From Crenarchaeota archaeon SCGC AAA471-B05 (GTDB taxonomy: Archaea > Thermoproteota > Thermoprotei > Gearchaeales > Gearchaeaceae): 19,937 nucleotides of DNA. Of the stretch, positions 1 to 7,761 are shown in pieces. The notes under the pieces are model-generated. The model searched no databases and had not been told where the DNA came from. It saw only the letters and a list, made by a program, of their open reading frames with translations. How positions within the stretch are numbered: position 1 is the first letter of the stretch; every line of letters begins with the position of its first letter. The stretch lies in assembly GCA_000380705.1 (NCBI GenBank), contig AQYM01000015.1, positions 1 through 19,937 of the forward strand, in the 5' to 3' direction. The translations under genes and the position numbers were made by a program.

Positions 1-95
1 CCTTTGCAATGAGTATATGTAAAGAAAAAGAACCTCAGTTAATAGAAATCGAAAAGGATCATTATGTTGCATGTTGGTTATATGAGAAAAAATGA
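1..95 (+). CDS. OppD/OppF-type ABC transporter ATPase, C-terminal fragment (5' end outside window)
   Basis: Reading in the frame that ends at the TGA at 93-95 gives the last 30 residues of a peptide-transporter ATPase, starting FAMSICKEKEPQ and ending WLYEKK. This is the end of the C-terminal oligopeptide/dipeptide transporter domain (oligo_HPY), including two of its conserved cysteines. The stop overlaps the ATG of the following OppF-type gene as ATGA, so the two are translationally coupled in one operon. By the usual operon order this would be OppD/DppD, but that is inference because only the tail is visible. All 95 bases are identical to the 3' end of the next gene, so the tail alone cannot tell which paralogue this is. 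Confidence 0.75.
   Translation, partial: FAMSICKEKEPQLIEIEKDHYVACWLYEKK
1..95 (+). repeat. 95-bp perfect direct repeat, copy 1 (may extend left of window)
   Basis: Bases 1-95 are identical to 963-1057 (constant offset 962). Identity stops at base 96 versus 1058, directly after the ATGA stop/start overlap. The left limit is unknown because the window begins inside the repeat. Confidence 0.95.
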
Positions 96-1057
96 GTAAA
101 GAATTATTAAAAATAGAAAATATTTATAAATATTTTCCAGTAAAAGGAACATTCTTTAAAAAAATAACTGCTGTAGATAATGTTTCTTTAAGTATAAAAG
201 AAAGGGAAACTTTAGGAATAGTAGGTGAAACAGGCTGTGGTAAAACAACTTTAGGTAAAATAATGGTTAAACTTCTTGAACCAGATAAAGGTAATATATT
301 CTTTGGAGGAAAGAATGTTAGAAATCTTAAAGGGAAGGATTTAAAATGGTTTAGAAAAAATGTTCAAATGGTATTTCAGGATCCTCATTCTTCTTTAAAT
401 CCAAAAATGACAATTGCTGAAATATTACAAGAACCTCTTAGAGAACATAATATAGAAGTTGGGGATGTTGAAGAATTTTTAATAAAAAAATTGGAAGAAG
501 TAGGAATGGAAAAAGGCCTTCTTTATAGATATCCTCATGAATTAAGCGGTGGGCAAAAACAAAGAGTTGCAATACTTCGTGCTACAATAATACAACCTTC
601 GTTTATTGTTTTTGATGAACCCACATCTTCATTGGATGTTTCAGTACAAGCACAGACGTTAAATTTAATAAAGGAAATGAAGGAAAAATATAAGCTTGCC
701 TATAGTTTTATTTCCCATGACTTAGCTGTTGTTAGATATATGAGTGAAAGAATAGCTGTGATGTATTTAGGTAAGATTGTAGAAATAGGAAATTCTGATG
801 AAATCTTTGAAAAACCTCTGCATCCTTATACTCAAATTTTGATTTCTTCAATACCTATCCCTGATTATAATTTAGCAAGAAAAAGGGAGAAGATAAAAAT
901 AATAGGAGAACCTCCAAGCCTAATAAATCCTCCCAAAGGTTGTAGATTCCATCCAAGATGTCCCTTTGCAATGAGTATATGTAAAGAAAAAGAACCTCAG
1001 TTAATAGAAATCGAAAAGGATCATTATGTTGCATGTTGGTTATATGAGAAAAAATGA
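92..1057 (+). CDS. oppF: Oligopeptide/dipeptide ABC transporter ATP-binding protein (OppF/DppF type)
   Basis: Cytoplasmic nucleotide-binding subunit that would drive peptide (or, in archaea, sometimes sugar) import. The 321 residues are normal for the family. Visible motifs are Walker A GETGCGKTT (45-53), Q-loop Gln96, signature LSGGQ (151-155), Walker B FIVFDE (171-176) and switch His209. The C-terminal oligo_HPY domain has Cys284, Cys290, Cys297 and Cys315; this cysteine set is known from DppD/DppF-type subunits, where it can bind an iron-sulfur cluster. The start is the ATG of an ATGA overlap with the upstream ATPase; its own stop forms a second ATGA overlap with the next ORF. Its last 95 bases duplicate those of the upstream gene. 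OppD-like identity cannot be fully excluded, but the second position in the pair favours OppF. Confidence 0.9.
   Translation: MSKELLKIENIYKYFPVKGTFFKKITAVDNVSLSIKERETLGIVGETGCGKTTLGKIMVKLLEPDKGNIFFGGKNVRNLKGKDLKWFRKNVQMVFQDPHSSLNPKMTIAEILQEPLREHNIEVGDVEEFLIKKLEEVGMEKGLLYRYPHELSGGQKQRVAILRATIIQPSFIVFDEPTSSLDVSVQAQTLNLIKEMKEKYKLAYSFISHDLAVVRYMSERIAVMYLGKIVEIGNSDEIFEKPLHPYTQILISSIPIPDYNLARKREKIKIIGEPPSLINPPKGCRFHPRCPFAMSICKEKEPQLIEIEKDHYVACWLYEKK
963..1057 (+). repeat. 95-bp perfect direct repeat, copy 2
   Basis: This copy encodes the last 31 codons or so of oppF and includes the ATGA overlap that starts the next ORF. It matches bases 1-95 exactly and in the same reading frame. Confidence 0.95.
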
Positions 1058-1665
1058 CCTACATTAAACCTTTAATAAAATTAGATAACTATATCTACAA
1101 ATTTTGGTTTCCAGTAGGAATTTTAAAATTACCAAAATATAAAAAAGGAACGTATATTATAGATTGTTATTTTTACAAATTTCTTTCTTTTTCTTTAATA
1201 GATAGACTAGCATTAAGTGTATATGTTAAAAAAGATATAATTCTTGAGGAAGAGGAAACCGTTCGTGCCCGTAAACTTTCTGATCTGAATGTTTGTGATT
1301 TTGATGAATTTAAAGAATATATAAGAAATATTTATTATACTACTTATTCAAGAAGAGAAACAATTTCTTGGAAAAGTTTAGATTTGATGAAATGGTCCGT
1401 AATTAGGATTTTTCCTTCAAAGAAAATAATCGAAGATATTGAAAGAGATGTAAGTAAAATTTCTCAAGAAAGTTTTAAGGAAAAATTAAATTATAAAAAT
1501 TTTGTTGAAGAACTATATTTGGATAAAGTTTTAGAAGGAAATTGTGAATGGAAAGCTGCTTATGCTTTGTTATGTATAGATAAAAAAGAAAAAATTTATT
1601 ATGTAGTTAACAATAAAAAATATAAAAAAGATTTATTAAAAAATATTATAAAAAAAATTATTTAA
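1054..1665 (+). CDS. Hypothetical protein, translationally coupled to oppF
   Basis: I do not recognise this 203-residue protein. It is rich in Lys, Ile and Tyr, has no signal peptide and no convincing membrane segment, and ends in a very basic lysine-rich tail (KKDLLKNIIKKII). The ATG is part of an ATGA overlap with the oppF stop, so it should be translated with the transporter ATPases. The start codon lies inside the 95-bp repeat. Its TAA shares the palindrome TTAA with the stop codon of the convergent binding-protein gene. A role connected to the peptide transporter is suggested only by position. Confidence 0.65.
   Translation: MTYIKPLIKLDNYIYKFWFPVGILKLPKYKKGTYIIDCYFYKFLSFSLIDRLALSVYVKKDIILEEEETVRARKLSDLNVCDFDEFKEYIRNIYYTTYSRRETISWKSLDLMKWSVIRIFPSKKIIEDIERDVSKISQESFKEKLNYKNFVEELYLDKVLEGNCEWKAAYALLCIDKKEKIYYVVNNKKYKKDLLKNIIKKII
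1662..1665. other. Overlapping convergent stop codons (TTAA)
   Basis: The + strand stop (TAA at 1663-1665) and the - strand stop (complement of 1662-1664) share the palindrome TTAA, leaving no intergenic space between the 203-residue ORF and the binding-protein gene. Confidence 0.9.
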
Positions 1666-3935
1666 ATTTTTAATTCTCTTAAATAGGCTATATTAATTTC
1701 AAATTCAACTGATTTTATTAAAGATATATTATGTGCTGGTTTGTAACCATATAATTCTTGCCATATTTGTGCATTCCAGTAATGTGGATTTATCTTAAGT
1801 AATATGTATTGATCTTCTTTATATTTAGCTACATAATAAGGTCCTGTAGAAATTGGTTTTTCTGCAAATAATTTATGTACAGGATCATCTTCACCAGGTT
1901 TAACGTAATTAGCCCATGCTGAAGGATTCTTACCATTGTTACTTGCAGCTAATGCTTCACTATATTTATCTCCCAATGCATATTGCATAGATATTACAGA
2001 TGCAGGACCTGTGGTTAAAATTGTTAATATTGGTGGATACGGGAAGCGTAATTTTAATTTTACAACCCCATCTATTTGACCAGTATAACCAAATATATTA
2101 AGTAAGTCATTCAAATTATTTACGTTATAAGATTTTCCTTTATACGGAACTGTCAATCCATCAGCTAAAACATGATGGAATTCTTGAACAGTTAAAACTG
2201 ATGATTCATTAACATCTATAAAATCATTTATTAACCATGATGGATCTAATGCTGCTCTTGCTACACGCCATATTGAGAAAAGTGCATCTACGCTCGTTAC
2301 ATTATATAGCTTATTATTCCAAGGATCATAAGCCGTTACTCCACTTCTTATTAATAAGTATAAATCTGTAGCATCGTGGCTGAAGGCCCACGCAGCTGCT
2401 ATTCCTGGAGAAGGATCTGTGGATTCTTTTTCAAATGTTATTAAAGGAGTATATATTTGGGTAAATATTTCCCATCCGAATGTTTCATAACTTTTAGCTG
2501 TATCAAAAGTATCAGGCCATCCAATTGTAGCTATAACCATTGTTTTTGGATCATTATTTATCCCCTCGATTCCCGTTGGTTCAACTGGTGCATTACTTGG
2601 TTCCCATACTAAGTCATATCTGGCAAAGGTTGTCAACGGATAATACATATCTTTTACCCAGCTACCATGATTTTCTCCTGTAACTGCTTGTCCCAATAAA
2701 GGCATAGGAACTTCATTATTAAATATTATTACAGCTGCTTGAATTATTGCTTCTCTTATAGCTGGATCTAATACTTTCTTAGATAACTTTGTTAATGCAC
2801 TAGTTGCAATATCCCTCCAGTTTGAAGGATTCATTGATACAAAAGCATACGGTTTTTCCCAATTCTTATTGGTTTTTTCTTGGTCTAAAACGTAGTTAAC
2901 TACTAATAAAGGTTTGGTTACATATTTGGTAAATGTTGCTCCTGTTCCTTTAGGTCCTACTATTATATAATAGTTTTCTGTTTCAACTTCTCTATCAATT
3001 TTACTTAAATAATTTCCAACCTGGTTTGCGTTAACATTAGTATAATAATTTAATTCTGTAAATTCAGCACCTCCCCATACGAAGGGTGTTAAATAATTAT
3101 CTGGATCTAAATAATCTGGAACCCAGCCCAATAGAGCTACGTCATAATCAAAGTTATCAACTTTATCTAAGAATATAGGCCAAGCATAAGTTTCTACGAC
3201 TACTTTAAATCCCAAGCCACTCCATGAATTTTGTAATAATGCTGCAATTTGCGCTCTTGCTGTGTTACCTGTATTATAATATATTTTAATTGTATATTGA
3301 CTTGGGTCAAATCCTTTTTCATCTTCCAATTTTTTTATAATTTCTTTAGCTTTGGTAATATTGTAAGTATATTTAATTATATTAAATTCAGTATATCCTG
3401 GCATTCCTTTTGGAACGACTGTATGTAATGGAACGTAGAGATCTGCAAATATTGTTTTTAATATTGTACTGTAAGGAATAGCATAGGCTAAAGCCCTTCT
3501 TACCTCTAAGATATTAAACGGTTCTCTTTGAGTATTAAACATAACATATTGTATTGTTAATCTCGGTTTATCCTTTCTAATTATTAATTGTAATGTATGT
3601 TCACCTTTTACCACTGTTCCATTAACGTCTTTCCATCTATCTGGTGTTACGGCGGCAATATCTGCAGCACCACTTTTATAAAATTGTATTCTTGTAAGTT
3701 CATCGTTCATAATTACATACAAAACTTGTTCATGTAATACCTTTTGAGGTGGTGGGGGTGTTGTCGGTGTGGTTGTTGGTGTTGTTGTTGGCGTTGTTGT
3801 AGGTGTTGTAGTTTGTTGTGCTGTAGGTAAAGAACTATAATATAAACCTATTCCTATAGCTGCTATTAATATAATAACAACTATTGCTATTACTAATATT
3901 CTGCTAATAGCAGTTTTTATATATCTTGTCTTCAT
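1662..3935 (-). CDS. Membrane-anchored family-5 (peptide/nickel type) solute-binding protein with permuted domain order
   Basis: Extracellular binding protein for an Opp/Dpp-type importer, 757 residues. A short basic start and hydrophobic helix (about 14-33) form a signal or anchor. A Thr/Pro linker follows (about 42-63). Residues about 68-455 match the second half of SBP_bac_5 proteins: KSGAADIA near 88-95, QYVMFNTQREPF, RRALAYAIP, and the DYDVALLGWVPDYLDPDNY region near 263-281. Residues about 463-757 match the first half: IATIGWPDTFDTAKSYETFG (468-487), IYTPLITF, GIAAAWAFS, then GPYYVAKYK and INPHYWN near 698-721. The normal order is the reverse, so the protein looks circularly permuted, with the cut near the strand after the PHYW motif. 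A TATA-like box sits upstream of this ATG. It converges on oppF and the orphan ORF, which presumably encode its partners. Confidence 0.85.
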   Translation of the reverse strand: MKTRYIKTAISRILVIAIVVIILIAAIGIGLYYSSLPTAQQTTTPTTTPTTTPTTTPTTPPPPQKVLHEQVLYVIMNDELTRIQFYKSGAADIAAVTPDRWKDVNGTVVKGEHTLQLIIRKDKPRLTIQYVMFNTQREPFNILEVRRALAYAIPYSTILKTIFADLYVPLHTVVPKGMPGYTEFNIIKYTYNITKAKEIIKKLEDEKGFDPSQYTIKIYYNTGNTARAQIAALLQNSWSGLGFKVVVETYAWPIFLDKVDNFDYDVALLGWVPDYLDPDNYLTPFVWGGAEFTELNYYTNVNANQVGNYLSKIDREVETENYYIIVGPKGTGATFTKYVTKPLLVVNYVLDQEKTNKNWEKPYAFVSMNPSNWRDIATSALTKLSKKVLDPAIREAIIQAAVIIFNNEVPMPLLGQAVTGENHGSWVKDMYYPLTTFARYDLVWEPSNAPVEPTGIEGINNDPKTMVIATIGWPDTFDTAKSYETFGWEIFTQIYTPLITFEKESTDPSPGIAAAWAFSHDATDLYLLIRSGVTAYDPWNNKLYNVTSVDALFSIWRVARAALDPSWLINDFIDVNESSVLTVQEFHHVLADGLTVPYKGKSYNVNNLNDLLNIFGYTGQIDGVVKLKLRFPYPPILTILTTGPASVISMQYALGDKYSEALAASNNGKNPSAWANYVKPGEDDPVHKLFAEKPISTGPYYVAKYKEDQYILLKINPHYWNAQIWQELYGYKPAHNISLIKSVEFEINIAYLRELKI
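3748..3814 (-). repeat. Short tandem repeat encoding the Thr/Pro linker
   Basis: About four imperfect 12-bp units (Thr-Thr-Thr-Pro codons on the - strand) followed by a proline run encode the stalk between membrane anchor and binding domain. Such linkers are typical of sulfolobal cell-surface binding proteins. Confidence 0.8.
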
Positions 3936-4291
3936 TAAACTATAAACTATTTTTAAATATAAATAATTTTTGTGATTTCTAACTATGACAAAAGAAAAAC
4001 TTATTCTTTAGAACGGAAACCAATTATTTAAAAAATAAAGTTAATATTTAAATGAAGATCTTCAATTTTCCTTTAAATAGGATGGGGATTCTATGAAGTT
4101 TGAAATATCATCAAATTAGTCACAAATTGAATTTTATTAATTTTATGCATTTAAGTATATTTTGGAACAGTCAACCATCTTATATAAATGGGTTCTTTAG
4201 CATCTTAATCACCCTTAAATAAAGATGTAGCTATTAATTGGTAAGAAAACCTTATTATAACATGAGAAAGTTAGCAATTGTTTCCTTAAAA
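3936..4291. other. Intergenic gap, 356 bp, no gene recognised
   Basis: Apart from the TATA box of the binding-protein gene this AT-rich stretch shows only a 12-bp palindrome (4053-4064), which is within chance for this length, and a TATA-like CTTATATAAATG near 4178-4190 on the + strand with no ORF behind it. No coding remnant was convincing. Confidence 0.5.
3955..3963 (-). promoter_or_regulatory. TATA box for the binding-protein gene
   Basis: TTTATATTT on the - strand lies 20-28 bases upstream of the ATG at 3935. This is the spacing expected for a leaderless archaeal transcript. Confidence 0.55.
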
Positions 4292-5071
4292 CTAAATTAT
4301 ATAATCTTTCCTTGAATTATTTAATATATCGATGTAAATCTCAGGTCTCCTATTACTTAATCTTTCATTTCTGAATTTTTCTATCTTTTTAGGTTCAACA
4401 TCTACGATAACAACATCTTCCTTTTCTTCAGCTAATGCTGAAATTTTCGGAATAACAACATCTTCAATTATATCAAAATCTACAGCAAAACTTTTACCTG
4501 GAAATTCTGGTAATAAAAATGTATTAACTGTTAGAATATGTACTCTATTTTCCAAAGCTCTTGCTAAAGCATAAATTTTCCATGCTTCATAACCTATTCT
4601 TTTAATCCTAGAAGGAGAAAGTATTATTTCAGCTCCTTTAAGAACAAATATTCTAACTAATTCAGGATATACCAAATCGTGACAAATTGAGATGGATATT
4701 TTTGAATTTTTAAAACTGAAGACGTTTAACTCATTTCCTGGTAATGCTATTTCTTTTTCTCCTTTAAACAAATGAACCTTATCTTGTTTTCCTATAACTT
4801 CCCCTTCATTAATAAAATAACTCCTTACTTTTCTTCCTTCTTTATCTTCCACATAATTTCCTCCAGTTATTATGGCTATATTTTCTTTTTTAGATAAATT
4901 GATAAAAAAATTAAGGTAAGCATTAAAGTCATTAACAGGAATCCAATGTTCAGGTAGACAAGCTAAATCTACTCCTTTGCTTGAAGCTTGAATTATAAGT
5001 CTTTCAACTCTTTTAATTATTTCTTCTCTAGTACCTCTAGAATCTGGTTGAATTAATGCAATTCTTAACAT
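4292..5071 (-). CDS. Nitrilase-superfamily carbon-nitrogen hydrolase
   Basis: Cytoplasmic amidohydrolase of 259 residues, normal for a single-domain member. The catalytic Glu-Lys-Cys set is visible: Glu41 in CLPEHW, Lys98 in KQDKVHLF and Cys130 in SICHDLVYPE, with a second conserved glutamate near 107. Family members hydrolyse amides, ureido compounds or nitriles; the substrate cannot be read from sequence. The gene stands alone between two gaps. The start at MLRIALIQPD is the usual position for the first beta strand and is supported by a TATA-like element 20-29 bases upstream. The C-terminal RRPEIY segment is a common ending in the superfamily. Confidence 0.9.
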   Translation of the reverse strand: MLRIALIQPDSRGTREEIIKRVERLIIQASSKGVDLACLPEHWIPVNDFNAYLNFFINLSKKENIAIITGGNYVEDKEGRKVRSYFINEGEVIGKQDKVHLFKGEKEIALPGNELNVFSFKNSKISISICHDLVYPELVRIFVLKGAEIILSPSRIKRIGYEAWKIYALARALENRVHILTVNTFLLPEFPGKSFAVDFDIIEDVVIPKISALAEEKEDVVIVDVEPKKIEKFRNERLSNRRPEIYIDILNNSRKDYII

Positions 5072-5090
5072 TATGAATTAATGAATTTAT

Positions 5091-5100
5091 TTTAAATAAA
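5091..5100 (-). promoter_or_regulatory. TATA-like box for the nitrilase gene
   Basis: TTTATTTAAA on the - strand lies 20-29 bases upstream of the ATG at 5071, which fits a leaderless transcript. Confidence 0.45.
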
Positions 5101-5489
5101 TATCTTAATAAAACTTACAATTAACTAAATTCTCATCCTTATAAAATTGAAAACCTAACTCTTTGGGACAGAAAGAGTCAATCAACCAAATCTCGCTATT
5201 AAGTCAAAGGATCTGAAGGAGATAAGACGGTTTCCTTAAAAAGAAAAAGCTTTCGCTTTCTATAATAAAAACTGAACATGGAAGGGTTGAGGTTCAGAGT
5301 ATTCCAACCTATTTCCCTATAAAAATTTAACAAAAAATTGTTTAAAACTTAACCAATACTTCTAAATGAGCAATTATTGTTTATCGTAAAACTATTTTAT
5401 CTACATTATTTAAATTTCTATAATTTTTATTTCCAAATTTAATCTTAATTAGTCTCTCTAAAAATTGTTCAAATACAAATATAGATAAA
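5101..5489. other. Intergenic gap between nitrilase and livK; possible decayed coding DNA
   Basis: No intact gene. A 7-bp perfect hairpin lies at 5158-5178 (ACTCTTT / AAAGAGT). Several short stretches look protein-like when translated, for example TEHGRVEVQSIPTYFPIKI on the + strand near 5270-5330 and EIWLIDSFCPKELGF on the - strand near 5150-5205, but none is long enough to assign to a family. GC is locally higher than in other gaps, which hints at an old gene or element remnant. Confidence 0.3.
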
Positions 5490-5497
5490 TTTATATA
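5490..5497 (+). promoter_or_regulatory. TATA box for livKHM
   Basis: TTTATATA ends 22 bases before the livK ATG at 5520, the expected spacing for a leaderless archaeal transcript. Confidence 0.65.
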
Positions 5498-5519
5498 TTC
5501 GTATTTAAAATTATATTAT

Positions 5520-6857
5520 ATGAGATCTTCTAATGCCATAACAAAGACCACCGCAATAATTATTGCTGTAATAGTAATAATAGCAGCAATAGCAACAGGG
5601 ATATATTTTTACTTAGGGACAACCAGCGTATCTCCTACTGCTAAAGAGATACCCACAGGTATTAAAATAGGTTTATTAACTCACGTTACAGGACCTGCTT
5701 CACCTACTGGATTGGATATACTAAGAGGATTTCAGTTAGCTGTTGAAGAAATAAATGCTCAGGGTGGTGTATATGTTAAAGAGTTTGATAAAAAATTACC
5801 TTTAATACCAATAATTGAAGATCAACAAAGCGATCAACAACAAACCATAAATGCTGCAAGTAGATTGGTAAATCAACATAAGGTAGACATAATAGTCGGC
5901 GGTTTTGGAAGTGCGTTTATTTATGCAGCTCAACCGGTTATAGCACAATCTCAAACCCCCTATGTAATAACCGGAGTCTCAACTCCTCGTGTTGTAACAA
6001 GAACGGACATCGATGTAAGCTGGTTTGTTTTATATCAAGCTACAGGTCCAGAACATGGTGCATCTATAGCTTTAATACTTGCTGAAGCTGTTAAACCTGC
6101 AGTTGCTCCTAACAGGAATTTAAGAGTAGCGATAATTTATCAAGATTCTCCCTTCGGTCAAGATTTCTTTGAAGGAATCAATAAAACTACTAATGAAAAA
6201 AATTTGCCTTTAACATTCGTTTATATAGGTAAATTCAAAGTAGGAGAAACAGATTTTCGTGCACTTTTATCTGCAGCAGCTGCAGCAAAACCTGATGTAA
6301 TAGTTCCAATAGGTTTCATCGCTGAAACTATTAATTCTATAAAACAAGGAGTTAATGAGCTTGGATTAAAGAAAATATGGGGTCCTGTATGCGTTTGTGT
6401 GGAAGACGTTAATTATTATAAAAATTTAGGAAAAGAAGGAGATTATTCCTTAATTCAAACGTACTTTGGACCTTATCATAGCCATCCATCAGTAAGAGAC
6501 AAACTTAAGAATTTCATAAATAAATTTAAAGAAAGATGGGGAGTATTACCAGGTTCTCAAGGACTTTCAGTTTATGATGCAGTTTATATTGCAGCAAAAG
6601 CCATCGAAATTGCTGGAAGTCTGGATAAAACAAAGATAAGAGATACTTTGCGGAGCATGACAATTGATCAATTATTAACCCCTGTTCCAGGAGGCAAAAT
6701 ACATTTTGGAAGTAAAGGCCAACAAGGTTTTGATCTTTATGGAGTACAGTTGAGATGGGATGAGAATGTAAAGGAACTTAGGCCAAAGATTATTTGGCCT
6801 TCAAGCATTGCAGAAACGAGATTTGAAGTACCTCCAGATTTTCAGTCTGGTGAATAA
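5520..6857 (+). CDS. livK: Branched-chain amino acid-type ABC transporter substrate-binding protein (LivK-like)
   Basis: Extracellular type I periplasmic-binding-fold protein (Peripla_BP_6), 445 residues. A short polar N-terminus and a hydrophobic helix (about 12-31) act as signal or membrane anchor. The mature domain starts near GIKIGLLTHVTGPASPTG, a typical Liv-type opening, followed by ILRGFQLAVEEINAQGG, a QSDQQQTINAASRLV stretch and IIVGGFGSAF. The hinge-side region carries VAIIYQDSPFGQDF. It lies 4 bases before livH and shares its promoter with livHM. LivK homologues bind amino acids, amides, ureas or aromatic acids; the acyl-CoA genes nearby leave both amino acids and aromatic acids open. 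Unlike the peptide-type binding protein in this window, it has the ordinary domain order and no long Thr/Pro linker. Confidence 0.9.
   Translation: MRSSNAITKTTAIIIAVIVIIAAIATGIYFYLGTTSVSPTAKEIPTGIKIGLLTHVTGPASPTGLDILRGFQLAVEEINAQGGVYVKEFDKKLPLIPIIEDQQSDQQQTINAASRLVNQHKVDIIVGGFGSAFIYAAQPVIAQSQTPYVITGVSTPRVVTRTDIDVSWFVLYQATGPEHGASIALILAEAVKPAVAPNRNLRVAIIYQDSPFGQDFFEGINKTTNEKNLPLTFVYIGKFKVGETDFRALLSAAAAAKPDVIVPIGFIAETINSIKQGVNELGLKKIWGPVCVCVEDVNYYKNLGKEGDYSLIQTYFGPYHSHPSVRDKLKNFINKFKERWGVLPGSQGLSVYDAVYIAAKAIEIAGSLDKTKIRDTLRSMTIDQLLTPVPGGKIHFGSKGQQGFDLYGVQLRWDENVKELRPKIIWPSSIAETRFEVPPDFQSGE
6849..6853 (+). promoter_or_regulatory. Shine-Dalgarno GGTGA for livH
   Basis: GGTGA ends 8 bases before the livH ATG at 6862 and overlaps the end of livK. 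Internal operon genes in this group usually use such a site, while first genes are leaderless. Confidence 0.6.
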
Positions 6858-6861
6858 ATAA

Positions 6862-7761
6862 ATGGAATTTTTTTTGATTTTTGATCCAGAATTAGCTTCT
6901 CGTATTATTTTTTGGGGATTAATAATTGGTATAATATACAGTTTACTTGCTTTAGGTCTTAATATAATTTTTGGAGTGATGAAAGTTGTTAATTTTGCCC
7001 ATGGAGAAATTATGATAACAGGAGCTTATTTAACATTCTTTATTTCTTCTTTCTTTTCTATAAATCCCTTATTTACCATACCTATAACTATGTTAGTTAT
7101 AGGATTAATTGGTATGGGAATAGAAAGAACTTTCTTTAGACCCATTAAGGGTACTTCTAAACTTAATGAAATATTTATCAGTATTGCTTTAATATTAATA
7201 ATTCAAAATATATTAGCACAAACAATCCTTGAGGTAAATAAAGAAATAAAACCTGTAAGGATAACTACGCCTTATACTTATTCGTTTGCTGAATTTGGAA
7301 GTTTTAGATTACCATATGATTATTTAATTATTCTTGTTGCTGCTTTTCTATTTTTAGCGTTATTTTATACAATAATAATAAAAACTAGTTTTGGAAGGAG
7401 ATTAAGGGCAACAAGCCAGAATAGGAATGCTGCAGAATTGATGGGAATAAACGTTGAAAGAATTGATATGATAAGTTTTGGTATAGGAACTTCATTGGCT
7501 GCGATGGCTGGATCTTTTTTAGGTATAATAACACATTTTGATGTTTATTCAGGAACGTTACCTGCAATAAAGGCTTTTGCAATAATCATACTTGGAGGTT
7601 TGGGAAGTATACCCGGAGCAATAATAGGAGGATTAATTTTAGGTTTAGCTGAAAACTTTGCAGCAGTTATTTTAGGAGGAGCTTGGAAAGATGCCATTGC
7701 ATTTTTAATTCTTTCAATAGTTTTAATATTAAAACCATCAGGAATATTTGGTAAAGAATGA
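6862..7761 (+). CDS. livH: Branched-chain amino acid-type ABC transporter permease (LivH-like)
   Basis: Integral membrane subunit of 299 residues with about eight hydrophobic segments. Characteristic motifs are NFAHGEIMITGAYLTFF near residues 44-60 and the coupling-loop region GRRLRATSQNRNAAELMGIN near 175-195, which contacts the ATPases. The C-terminal GGLGSIPGAIIGGLILGLAE block is typical of LivH. It pairs with LivM, whose ATG overlaps its stop as ATGA. The start is chosen from the Shine-Dalgarno site and the 4-base gap to livK. Confidence 0.92.
   Translation: MEFFLIFDPELASRIIFWGLIIGIIYSLLALGLNIIFGVMKVVNFAHGEIMITGAYLTFFISSFFSINPLFTIPITMLVIGLIGMGIERTFFRPIKGTSKLNEIFISIALILIIQNILAQTILEVNKEIKPVRITTPYTYSFAEFGSFRLPYDYLIILVAAFLFLALFYTIIIKTSFGRRLRATSQNRNAAELMGINVERIDMISFGIGTSLAAMAGSFLGIITHFDVYSGTLPAIKAFAIIILGGLGSIPGAIIGGLILGLAENFAAVILGGAWKDAIAFLILSIVLILKPSGIFGKE

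Noticed and set aside
3748..3814. Tandem repeat considered as a CRISPR-like or microsatellite element
   Set aside because: It is in frame and encodes the Thr/Pro stalk of the binding protein; units are only 12 bp with no spacers.
4053..4064. 12-bp perfect palindrome TGAAGATCTTCA as operator
   Set aside because: Several such palindromes are expected by chance in 20 kb and it lies more than 100 bp upstream of the nearest start.
4238..4262. Shared 13-mer AGAAAACCTTATT near 4242 (+) and 14470 (-) as an element end
   Set aside because: A 13-base match between two AT-rich sites is expected by chance in a window of this size.
7385..7582. 65-codon ORF on the - strand inside livH
   Set aside because: Lies wholly within livH, whose protein has clear family motifs; the reverse frame has no recognisable features.
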